Assembly: GCA_903813345.2 (NCBI GenBank)
Contig: CAIIXF020000003.1
Coordinates: 24,817,248-24,877,247 of the forward strand
Reading direction: 5' to 3'
DNA length: 60,000 nucleotides
Source: Owenia fusiformis
Taxonomy: Eukaryota; Annelida; Polychaeta; Sabellida; Oweniidae
Shown here: piece after piece, positions 52,183 through 60,000 of the stretch
Numbering within the stretch: the stretch's first letter is position 1
Layout of the letters: each line of letters opens with the position of its first letter
Made by a program: the position numbers and the translations under genes
The notes under the pieces: model-generated
Told to the model about the DNA's origin: nothing
The model's input: the letters and a program-made list of their open reading frames with translations, nothing else
Database searches by the model: none

Positions 52183-52490
52183 GGAAGCTACTCACTGGCA
52201 GATGGAGTGATACGTTATGGGAGCTACTCACTTTGGCAGATGGAGTGGTGCATTATGGGACTTACTCACTTTGGCAGAGGAAGTGATGCATTATGGGAGC
52301 TACTCACTTTGGCAGATGAAGTGATGCATTATGGGAGTTACTCACTTTGGCAGAGGAAGTGATGCATTATGGGAGCTACTCACTTTGGCAGATGAAGTGA
52401 TGCATTATGGGAGTTACTCACTTTGGCAGATGAAGTGATGCATTATATGGGAGCTACTCACTTTGTCAGATGTGATGCATTATGGGAACT
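52183..52490 (+). repeat. 38-bp minisatellite, about 8 copies, 3' of the ZFP64-like gene
   Basis: GGGAGCTACTCACTTTGGCA plus GATGAAGTGATGCATTAT recurs with GGG starts at 52219, 52257, 52295, 52333, 52371 and 52409 (exactly 38 bp), then 52449 and a shortened copy. It lies about 0.5 kb beyond the ZFP64-like stop codon, so it could fall in a long 3' UTR. Confidence 0.93.
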
Positions 52491-53000
52491 ACTTACCTTG
52501 GTGTCCTATCTGTGTAAGTTCTATGGTGGACAACTGAGGTCGTCCATTCCCAGGTACATTGATGTCAGAAGGGATATTCTGATACTGGATCAACCCTGTC
52601 AATCAGAGTGTGAACAATTTTAAGTATTAAAATCAGACTGATGATTACAACTATTTTGATTGAACTTTTATGTCATGTCTACACAATAATAATAATATCT
52701 AAATACTGCATAGGCAGCCATGGGGATTATCTTTAGGGGAGAGACACTCATAGGAAAGGCAGAATAGATAAAAGGATTCTCCTTGAGCAAAGGGGGCGAC
52801 CAAATACCAGTATTCAGGGCTCCATTACTTATATATTGCAAATTATGTGCTATGAAATTGCTTATACAAGTATTGCCATTTATAAAACTACTATGCAAAC
52901 TGAAATTAATTCAACGCAGAAAATTCTTTCAGAGAGAAAAAAGCTTTTAAAATTTTTTAGGTTAATTATTACATCATGGAAGGCCTAATTATTCAAATTA
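52491..53000 (-). other. 3' flank or 3' UTR of the ZFP64-like gene
   Basis: On the minus strand this directly follows the stop codon. No AATAAA occurs within the first 500 bases. Only weaker words such as TATAAA and ATAAAA are seen, so the poly(A) site was not located. Confidence 0.4.
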
Positions 53001-54334
53001 TTAGCCCCATTGATTATGATAAAAGTTTGATGATTTACCTTGATTTGTATTCTGTATGAAATGAATAGGGTAGGGGTTCGCCTCCTCATATGCCGCCACT
53101 TGAGTATTCTCTCCACTAGGTGGCATATTATTCGGTTTTGACGACATTGCAGTAGAATAGCCACGGATGAGTGGTTCAGTGTACAAAGGAGTCGCCGATG
53201 GATGAACTTGAATATCTTGCTGAATTGGAAATCGATTCATAGCTGGTTGGACATGATAAACAATCCCAGCATGCTCTTGTTGCCGAGGTAACTGTTGCAG
53301 TTGTAATGATGTTGTTGGGTGACTATATTGAGGGGTCAAGGTTGTGTATGTAGTTCCCGTCGAACAAGTAGTAGATGGTTTTCTAGAGTTGTATGTTTCT
53401 AGCGTTGTGATTGTGATTGGTTGATTCTGTATTGGCTGTATTTGTGATGTCACAGGGGCATTGCGAGTCATGAGTCGTGACGTAAGTTCAGGATTAGTTT
53501 GAACAGCCTGAATGCTTGAATGCTGTATAGATTGCTGAGGAATGGGACCACTAACCAATCGAACAAGAGGCATGTTTGGTGGGGTGTTTGAAGTAAGAGC
53601 CGCTTGTTGGACTGGGGGTTGATGTTCAACTGAAGGAACAGCGGGAGATGCAGTTGTAGATGGCGCACTTGTAGTAGTAGTATCATACTGGTTCACTGAA
53701 TTGTTATGAAGCTGTAATACAGCGATGGCCGTACTTTCCAAGATTTTCATAGTATCAACTTCTTTGTGTTGCCGCATATGACTCCGGAGAGAATCCTCCC
53801 GAACAAATGTTGCACTACATTCTGTACACTTGAAAGTTTGAATACAGCGTGGAATTTGCATTGATTTTGCACGTCCTCTTTTTCCTTTCTCCTCATCTTC
53901 TTCCTCCGAGGATACACCCATTTCCTGTTTACTCAACTCTGCCGTTTTTGCCATCTTTCCTTCCTTTACTTTGAAGATCTCAATTTTCTTCTTTGAGTTT
54001 TTGATTTTCCATTTCTCATTCTTTTTATCACCATGCTTTTTCTTCATATGGGCAGTGAGGTTTCCAGCCTGTCGTGCTGAATACATACATTGAGAACACT
54101 TGTAAGGTCGGTCTTCGTTATTAAGATGTGACCTTTTATGTACTTTCATAGCTTGGAGGGAGGTAGAGAAAAAATAACAGCCTTCGAATGTACACTTTGT
54201 AGGACGTGTGACTTCGTAGTGTGACTTTTTGTGATCTTTAATCATTCGTCGTGAGGATGTATGGAAATCGCATTGAGGACATTGAATGAGATTCTCCTCA
54301 GAGTGATTAATCTTCATATGACTTTTAAGATTCC
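53001..54334 (-). CDS. ZFP64: ZFP64-like gene, large 3' exon (1334 bp)
   Basis: The acceptor is ccttgtttcag before GGAATCTTAA. The first two bases complete a Gly codon and the next codons read NLKSHMKINHS, finishing the finger begun in the previous exon. Four more fingers follow, then a charged linker, the last finger (CTECSATFVREDSLRSHMRQH) and ~254 residues rich in Gln, Thr, Pro and Ser that end in NQWG and TAA at 53003-53001. A good donor (CAAG|gtaaat, boundary 53039/53038) lies just before the stop, so a longer form spliced to exons further left is possible. None was identified. The stop-ending form is preferred because the frame is open to it. Confidence 0.88.
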
Positions 54335-57300
54335 CTGAAACAAGGAAAATAAAAATTTATTTGGATTCAATGATCAGCAATGAATTTTAGTGCTAGATGG
54401 CACCATTTGGACAAAACGCTTGATCAGTGTACATGGGCATATTGAATCGAATCATATGCTCACATTGGATTGGATCAGATGGTCACTCACATCAGACCAA
54501 ATGGCCAAATCAGCTGAGCTCAAATGAGCACATTTGTAATAATACACGTACATCTCATAATATGAGAAGATTTTGAGGAAAGATATTTTCAGAAGCTTTA
54601 CAAAGATACTGAAAATACATCTGTAAATTAGGAATGTTTTGTTTCAGATAATACCCTTTAAAATTATAGACATTTGTGCACCATAAAAGATATCATATAC
54701 CATATAACAATTTAAGAAATTCAATTGGCTTTTATGAATTAACCTTTAATTCCATTGTGTTCAAGTCCAACTAAAATTACTGAATCCTAATCTATAATAT
54801 CGAAAAGATGCAGGGTTCGTGGGTGGTTTTATCTTGTCGGGACTAAATAGATTAAATGATGTGTCGACATACGATCATGTCTCACACACATAAATATCAG
54901 CATCAAAATGAAAGGGGAGTTAATATATAATACCTCACGAGTGTACCGGTATATTAAATATTAAATACACCCCCAATGGCTTTAAATTACAAAGAGCTCA
55001 ATAATTGTTTAATAACAGAGTGATAATCAGCCGGCCTGTGAGTCAATTTTGCACCTTTTTATTATAAAACTTAATATATTGTTTTTTCGCAACCAGGGTA
55101 TAATTTAAAGAAAGCTAGATGTAAAATCTCATTAACTTCTAGTTAGTCATGTTATGTTCAGATATTTTATTCAGAGCGTTCAATTTGTCACTTTGTTTGA
55201 AATAATGACCGTCAATTGGCTTACCCTGTCGCAAATTGAACCTTATTGGCGATTATTTATATGTTGTTTGAATTGTTATTTATATCTCTATGCATACCAT
55301 ATAATATTTATGAGGCCATGTTTCATTTCAGAATGGACAAATGATAAAAATAAATGTTATTTTCAAATTACTTTCACCCAAACAAAAGCCATTAAATACA
55401 GCGGATAGGAGAAAGGATTAGCGCCAAATGTATTTGCGTAAAAAATCAGTGATTATAATAACTTTTTATTACGTTCTCAATTTTCCCGTATAATTGCTTC
55501 AGATCAGATGACATTAAAGTATATCAGATCATTGAATAATAATGCATTCCGCAATATCTATGTTATATTAATGACATCATGAGTACATTCAAATTAGTGA
55601 GGGTGCAATAGATTTTATTCAATAAGATATCATTGCTTTTTATACAATTTTTTAAATTGATAGTGAAGAGACTCAGTGATTCAGAAATTATAGAAAATTC
55701 TGACAAACATATCTTTAGAGGGTAGAACATTTTATGTATTTAATGAGAAATCATATTCAAATATTAAATGATGTGGAGTTGGATATCAGTATACAGTGAT
55801 CTCCCCAGGAATTTTTCTCAGGTGGGTGCAAAATTGTCATTTTCCCAATTCAAACCAAAATTGGTCAAAAAAAATATGCCAATTTTTCATAATTTTCTCA
55901 TTTTCAAGTCAGTGCAAATGGATTTTCAGGTGGGTGCAAGCCTATTTTCAAAATCTCAGGTGGGTGCTGCGCCCACTTGCCTTACTACTCGGGAGATCAC
56001 TGGTATATATTTCTGAGGGTGTACACCCCCAATCTGCACTCTGAAATCACAGTACTGTTGGCTATGTATTCAATGATGCCCAGAGGGTGAGTATTTAGAG
56101 GTTATGTCACTATCGTGGCATATATGCCTGAGGTCTCAGTGATATATGGCCCAACCTTGGGAGGGACATTGATCTCTGAGAACCGAGGGCATATGTGACA
56201 CGATAGTGACATAAACGATTTATAACACACCATTGATGATGTAGACTGGTCAGAGAGTACCGTTTTCTTATAGAATTGACAAACAAATGGTTTGAAAATG
56301 ATTGAAATGAGTTTAGAAAAATTGCTCGCGCAGTTTTATCTTCTATTGATTGGTTATGACGTCAGCGCCTTGACCAATCAGGAAGTTTGCGGGTGCGGGC
56401 TTTTCAAAACTTATATTTGCCTGCTGTCTCGTGTACACTTTGCATTATACATCATCATAGGTATGTTATAAGAATTTGTTACATACCTTTAATGGCACAC
56501 CTGTAATCACACATAGGACAGTGATATGGTTTCTCCCCAGTGTGGGTCCTCATGTGACGCTTAAGGTCAGAGTTGATCTTGAACTTTGCATCACACTGTT
56601 GGCACTGGAAGGGAGAATCCCCTGTATGGCACCGAAGATGCACTATCAACTGGCTGGAGTTCCTGCTGGCATATGGACAAATCTGACACCTAGATAAAAT
56701 AAAATAAAGAGTTAGTTTTGCATTTAGCCGGCTGCTAGACCCTGTGGTAAAAGAAACAATAGAAATAAGGCACACTGGAAGGAGAATCCCCTTTGTGACA
56801 CCGTAGATGTACAGTTGACTGTAAGTTTTTTACTAACATGTGGGCAAATCTGAAATCATTAGACATAACGAGGCATTAATATGCAAAATGTCACCACCTG
56901 CCATTTGTTACAGATGCAAAACACCAACCACCAAACACTGTCCACAAAACAGTTGTAGACTATAACAATATGTTATCACTTGTGGTGTGCATAAAATGGA
57001 ACAAATGTTTACAAATGGGGGTAAGTTTGAGACAAGATATATGGCAACTTCAAACGTTTTCTTACAACACGTAGAATTATCAGTTATTATGCCATGCCAC
57101 AGAATTTCTCACTGGTCTATGAGAGCATAACATGTTCATGTTGTAGCGTCAAAGTTGATTATGTGAGCACTGGGCATGTGCATTACAGGTCTGCCATCTG
57201 TACAAGTCATGGACCCAAGTTGATTAGATATGCTGTCTATAGATTTAAGACTTGCTATCTTTGGAGAAAATACTTTCTGTTAAGAATACATACATGTACA

Positions 57301-57392
57301 TGTATAATGTGAGACTTACTTAAATGGTCTTTCATTGGTGTGTGTTCTTTTGTGTTTCTTCAAGCTACTGCTATCAGAGGCTGCATAAGAAC
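53001..57392 (-). CDS. ZFP64: ZFP64-like C2H2 zinc-finger transcription factor (5' part off the right edge)
   Basis: Probable nuclear DNA-binding transcription regulator. Three minus-strand exons (57392-57320, 56689-56487, 54334-53001) join in phase into 536 residues plus TAA. Fingers, numbered within this piece: half finger C1...H14-H18; C26/C29-H42/H46; C54/C57-H70/H74; C82/C85-H98/H103; C111/C114-H127/H131; C140/C145-H158/H162; C172/C175-H188/H193; C262/C265-H278/H282. Residues 194-261 form a Lys-rich linker with an acidic SSEEEDEE run and KGKRGRAK, a possible nuclear localisation signal. Residues 283-536 are Q/T/P/N-rich, like an activation region. ZFP64-type wording includes CQICPYASRNSSQL, KFKINSDLKRHMRTHTGEKP, NLKSH and REDSLRSH. 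The orthology rests on remembered vertebrate ZFP64, not a search. Earlier fingers and the start codon must lie beyond 60000. Odd points: finger 6 has C-x4-C spacing, and a GT donor sits 39 bases before the stop. Confidence 0.9.
55794..56002. mobile_element. Miniature TIR element, CAGTGATCTCC ends, GTATA target duplication
   Basis: The perfect 11-bp inverted ends CAGTGATCTCC / GGAGATCACTG are flanked on both sides by GTATA (55789-55793 and 56003-56007), fitting a 5-bp target duplication. The interior has repeated TCAGGTGGGTGCAA motifs and no coding capacity. It is a non-autonomous DNA transposon of unassigned superfamily. Decayed relatives lie near 22874-23115 and 22300-22380. Confidence 0.7.
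56102..56214. mobile_element. 113-bp palindromic miniature element
   Basis: Both ends carry TTATGTCACTATCGTG as a perfect 16-bp inverted repeat. Pairing continues imperfectly inward (CATATATGCCTGAGGTCTCA against TCTGAGAACCGAGGGCATATG), so the whole segment folds into one hairpin. No clear target duplication is visible. It is probably a foldback-type miniature element. Confidence 0.65.
56347..56380. promoter_or_regulatory. CCAAT-CRE-CCAAT module inside the ZFP64-like intron
   Basis: TGATTGGT (56347-56354) and its exact inverse ACCAATCA (56373-56380) flank a full CRE octamer TGACGTCA (56357-56364). The surroundings are GC-richer (gcgcgc-like and gcgggtgcgggc stretches) than the AT-rich intron. 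CRE and paired CCAAT boxes are classical ATF/CREB and NF-Y sites. Whether this is an internal promoter, an enhancer or part of a mobile element cannot be told from sequence alone. Confidence 0.5.
56487..56689 (-). CDS. ZFP64: ZFP64-like gene, second visible exon (203 bp)
   Basis: The acceptor is tttatctag before GTGTCAGATT and the donor is ATTAAAG|gtatgt. The exon encodes residues 26-92. It contains two complete fingers (CQIC...HLRCH and CQQC...HMRTH, joined by HTGDSPFQ) and the start of the next (CPMCDYRCAIK), followed by one base of a split Gly codon. The HTGEKPYHC linker is classical C2H2. This is the most strongly ZFP64-like part of the gene. Confidence 0.92.
56771..56854 (-). pseudogene. 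Decayed partial duplicate of zinc-finger exon 56487-56689
   Basis: This intron segment aligns with the 5' ~85 bases of the neighbouring exon (56604-56688). On the minus strand it shares CAGATTTG, CATCT.CGGTG, GGGGATTCTCC and TTCCAGTG with the exon, at roughly 70% by eye. It is broken as a finger. The first Cys codon TGT has become TTT. A net 2-base deletion shifts the frame and removes the His pair. A further 1-base deletion later restores the frame. The exon's acceptor is not preserved in place. It reads as an old tandem duplication, offset about 165 bp, not as an alternative exon. Confidence 0.75.
56869..56994 (+). repeat. Hairpin-ended dispersed repeat, copy 6 (in a ZFP64-like intron)
   Basis: CGAGGCATTAATATGCAAAA, TGTCACCACCTGCCATTTG, GTTACAGATGC, then GACTATAACAATATGTTATC and ACTTGTGGTGTGCAT. 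The hairpin arms have three mismatches. Confidence 0.8.
57320..57392 (-). CDS. ZFP64: ZFP64-like gene, first visible exon (73 bp)
   Basis: The acceptor reads aatttcag before GTTCTTATGC and the donor reads TTTAA|gtaagt. The first two bases complete a Cys codon begun in an upstream exon. The exon then encodes SYAASDSSSLKKHKRTHTNE and RPF, and its last two bases (AA) make a Lys codon with the G of the next exon. It gives the second half of a finger (His14, His18) plus a TNERPFK linker. Its length of 73 bases keeps the frame. No upstream partner exon ending in a split Cys codon is recognisable between 57393 and 60000. Confidence 0.88.
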
Positions 57393-58934
57393 CTGAAATT
57401 AAAAAAAATTGTCCTATACATTTCATAGGTAAGAGCATGGGCTTTCAAGAGACCCTTTATATTTGTATGCAACTACAATGCCAACAATTTACATAAGATA
57501 ATATTAATGCAATTTCAATGCAAAACGTTATCATGACATTATGAAAACATATATTTTCCAGGAGCATAGCCAGCTTTCAGTCAGGGAAGAGAGGTGCGAT
57601 CATGGCATAAGAGAGCCAAAAAACATGTTGTTTATTTTGAATTTTACAAGATAAATTCCTTCAAAATTGAGCTAGAAGCTTTAAATGAAAAACATTTTGT
57701 TCTATCTAATGGTTGTATTTTTATCAGTAATGTTTACGCCTATGCTTACAGCACAATAATTCAATCTCTATGTAAATTATGACCAGTTTTCTCATTTACA
57801 AATCATTTATAAAATTCAGAATACATGAACTTTATTCTAAATAATACTCAGTCTAGAAACATTTTTGGATTATAAAATGTGGAGGCACAAAGGGCAACAT
57901 TGAAAATCACAGACATTTATCAATAAAGGGATGACTTAGTCAAACTGGAAAACACTTCTGGATGTGATCAGAATTTCTATTGTACTAAAAATTATACCTG
58001 AGAAATAAAAGAAATTCCCCGTGATACCAAATTAAGGGATATCTTTATTCTGCGAATAGCATAAGGGCCATTACGAGACATAAGGGGAATATTTTTCAAA
58101 TTATTCTATTGGCTTAGATAATATGATGCTCAAAGCATCTTCTCTGATCATGAGTTATAAAGCATTGGGAGTAATCTTGTTCGTTCTGTATATAATACAG
58201 CAAGCCTGCCAAGTTAGAAGTTATTGCTGTAGTGCCCAAGGGTGAATTTTTAAAAATCAACACTCTGGAACCAAATAAATGAAAAAATTTTCCTCGCCCA
58301 CAGGGGATCAGGGATATGTGATACCAGGGTCAGGGGTTTTATTTGAACTTCTGGGAACAAAAAATTACAGATAAACAAACGAAATAGACCGGAAAAAATA
58401 ATTTTAAGACTGAAAGAGCTGTATAATTATTACTGCATAAGAGGCTCTTTTAGAAAACAAAAGAAAAAAACATGCATGTTTCCCTTGGATATATCCTGAA
58501 GAAAAGTTATTATGCTTTCTGAGAAATCATGAAAATGAACAAGAGAATAAAGTGTTTTACAAATGGTAAGAGGTATATAGATGATTAGGCAAACAAGAAC
58601 GTTGATGTGTCAATTTTATTTCAATGGTCACACAAAACTGACACCCAAATGACGCGTAAAACTGACGATATGGCATAAGAAATAAATTTTGTCATTAAAC
58701 GTTACAAATTATCGCATATGATTTCTTAAGGGTATTAATTTGATGGATTGAGTATTTAAGGATTGACAGATCATATAAATTTTGTCATTGGGTGTTAAGG
58801 AAAATACGCTTCTGTTTGACTAATTTTCTGTCGAAAGAACTCTGATGAGAAAAGATTTTTCATGTTATCAGTGACCATTATTTCAAATGTCTCTTGAAAA
58901 TATATTCTGCATAATCTTGAAATATTGAATCAAC
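57393..58934. other. Probable intron of the ZFP64-like gene, no exon found
   Basis: The acceptor at 57393-57394 implies an upstream exon to the right. I searched for the finger half that should precede the split Cys codon and found none here. The sequence is AT-rich. Confidence 0.6.
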
Positions 58935-59325
58935 TAGGGCATACTAAACTTAGGAGCCTACGAGGGCATATTTCACCAAAGAGAGCATATTTCAGAGAAT
59001 TAGGTCAAATTGACCAACACCGGCATATTAACCTACCTAGGGTGTATTAAACCAATTAGGGGCATATTCACCCAATTAGGGCATACAAAACCAATGAGGG
59101 CATATTTCAGCAAATTAGGGCATATTGAACCAATATGGGCATATTAACGTACTTTGGGCATATTGAACCAACTTGGCCATATTAAGCTAATTAGGGCATA
59201 TTATCATAGGTAAGGCATATTAAACCAACTAGGGTATGTTAAACCAACCAGGGCATATTCTGCCAATTAGGGCATATTAAACCAACTAGGGCATATTAAA
59301 CCAACTAGGGCATATTCTGACAATT
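58935..59325 (+). repeat. ~20-bp minisatellite, about 18 degenerate copies
   Basis: The unit is close to AGGGCATATTAAACCAACT, with many substitutions (ccaattag, accaatga, ttctgcc). The right-hand copies are the most regular. It lies upstream of the first visible ZFP64-like exon, probably inside the gene's intron. Confidence 0.88.
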
Positions 59326-59376
59326 AAAATATATTTCCCATATTGCAAAATAATATCTTTATGAAATCAATAAAAT

Positions 59377-59498
59377 TTTACCACCTGTGTTACGATTACA
59401 AAAGTGTAACAATTTGTTATAGATGCCAAAGCTGAAAACTAATGGCAGTAACAAAAACAGCGGCTATAACCATATGTCATCACATTTTTGGTGGTAAC
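59377..59498 (+). repeat. Hairpin-ended dispersed repeat, diverged copy 7
   Basis: TTACCACCTGTGTTACG, TTGTTATAGATGCCAAA, CGGCTATAACCATATGTCAT and TTTTTGGTGGTAAC keep the order of the family but are strongly diverged. Confidence 0.6.
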
Positions 59499-60000
59499 AA
59501 AAATCATAAGATCCCTTAAAAGCATCCACTGGTATTATTCCCCCATATTTGATTGCTATTTCAATATTTCATTGTTCTTTCATAATTGATGAGATACTAA
59601 AAAATATTGAACCAAATTATTTTCTTTCAGTGCATGACATGATTATTATACACTTGATTAAAACACAATGACACATTCATTAAATTCCTACTCATAAATC
59701 TGACTTATTCTTTGTATAGTTTTCATTTCTTAAATGTGACATAAAAATCTGACGATTTAGCAGTTTTCAATATATCACAATATCTTGACTATTAATCTTA
59801 ATTTGAAATCCAGAATGCCATTTCCCCTTATAGCAGTTTCTTTATTTCCAAAGTTTCTTGGAAACCCTGATAAATACAAAATATAATAACTTGATAAAAT
59901 ACTATAATCATCATAGCGATTATGAACACTCAAATAAACAAACTCTTCCGGCTATTGAAAGTAACAAGTTAGCTAATAAGTCTGATTAACTGTCATTTTT
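59499..60000. other. No gene recognised at the right edge
   Basis: AT-rich, probably still inside the ZFP64-like gene's upstream intron. No exon or repeat that I can support. Confidence 0.5.

Larger units (their letters stand above)
54335..56486 (-). other. Intron of the ZFP64-like gene (2152 bp)
   Basis: Bounded by gtatgt and tttcag in gene orientation, with flanking codons in phase. It holds a CAGTGATCTCC-ended miniature element, a 113-bp palindrome and a CCAAT-CRE-CCAAT cluster, described separately. The part 54335-55793 is AT-rich with no exon that I can support. Confidence 0.85.
56690..57319 (-). other. Intron of the ZFP64-like gene (630 bp)
   Basis: Bounded by gtaagt and tttatctag in gene orientation. 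It contains the decayed exon copy (56771-56854) and one member of the hairpin-ended dispersed family (56869-56994). Confidence 0.85.

Noticed and set aside
52057-52362. 101-codon plus-strand frame with HYGSYSLWQ-like repeats
   Set aside because: Translation of the 38-bp minisatellite.
54418-54540. Cluster of TGATCAG/ATTGGATTGGATC words in the intron
   Set aside because: Loose similarity only; no consistent period and no paired ends.
57400-60000. Search for upstream ZFP64-like exons
   Set aside because: No stretch encodes the expected C-x2-C half finger ending in a split Cys codon with a GT donor, so the upstream exons are taken to lie outside the window.

Overview
The window is AT-rich animal DNA, most likely from a marine invertebrate bilaterian; nothing seen fixes the phylum. 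It has split genes with GT-AG introns, a multi-exon C2H2 zinc-finger gene, several short terminal-inverted-repeat (TIR) transposon families and many minisatellites. No bacterial, organellar or viral gene is recognisable.

Only one protein-coding gene can be supported. It lies on the minus strand at the right end (53001-57392) and its 5' exons run off the right edge. Three exons splice in phase into 536 residues. These hold seven complete C2H2 fingers plus the C-terminal half of another, then a basic/acidic linker and a Q/T/P-rich tail. Finger order, linker wording and the splice point before NLKSH match vertebrate ZFP64 as I remember it. The intron upstream of exon 56487-56689 holds a decayed partial copy of that same exon.

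The remaining ~53 kb on the left is gene-poor, with no convincing coding exon. It holds: (1) minisatellites at 1862-2266 (29 bp), 20516-21021 (22 bp, with a 132-bp higher-order repeat), 29508-29908 (~28 bp), 30441-30700 (~18 bp), 33965-34615 (~24/39 bp) and 52183-52490 (38 bp), plus one at 58935-59325 (~20 bp) upstream of the last visible exon; (2) a dispersed ~130-bp family with a 3' hairpin, seven copies and one fragment; (3) TA-flanked, pogo-like miniature elements with CAGTAAAACCTGT-type ends; (4) a hAT-like miniature element at 33650-33964; (5) palindromic miniature elements at 34958-35125 and 56102-56214; (6) a CAGTGATCTCC-ended element at 55794-56002 with a 5-bp target duplication.

Two larger elements stand out. 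At 10899-12232 a 1.33-kb segment has CCCAGCCTAT ends and is packed with a repeated TAGACCAAAAGT motif. At 36530-37953 a 1.42-kb foldback element has ~275-bp inverted arms, inner repeats that flip orientation, and a central core with a CCAAT box, a TATA box and a 37-codon frame.

Two places carry CRE-type promoter motifs, both next to palindromic elements: 34875-34934 (CRE, YY1-like ATG, splice donor) and 56347-56380 (CCAAT-CRE-CCAAT). They could be promoters carried by mobile DNA. Nothing amounts to a defined new multi-gene system; the novelty is in the repeat and transposon architecture.
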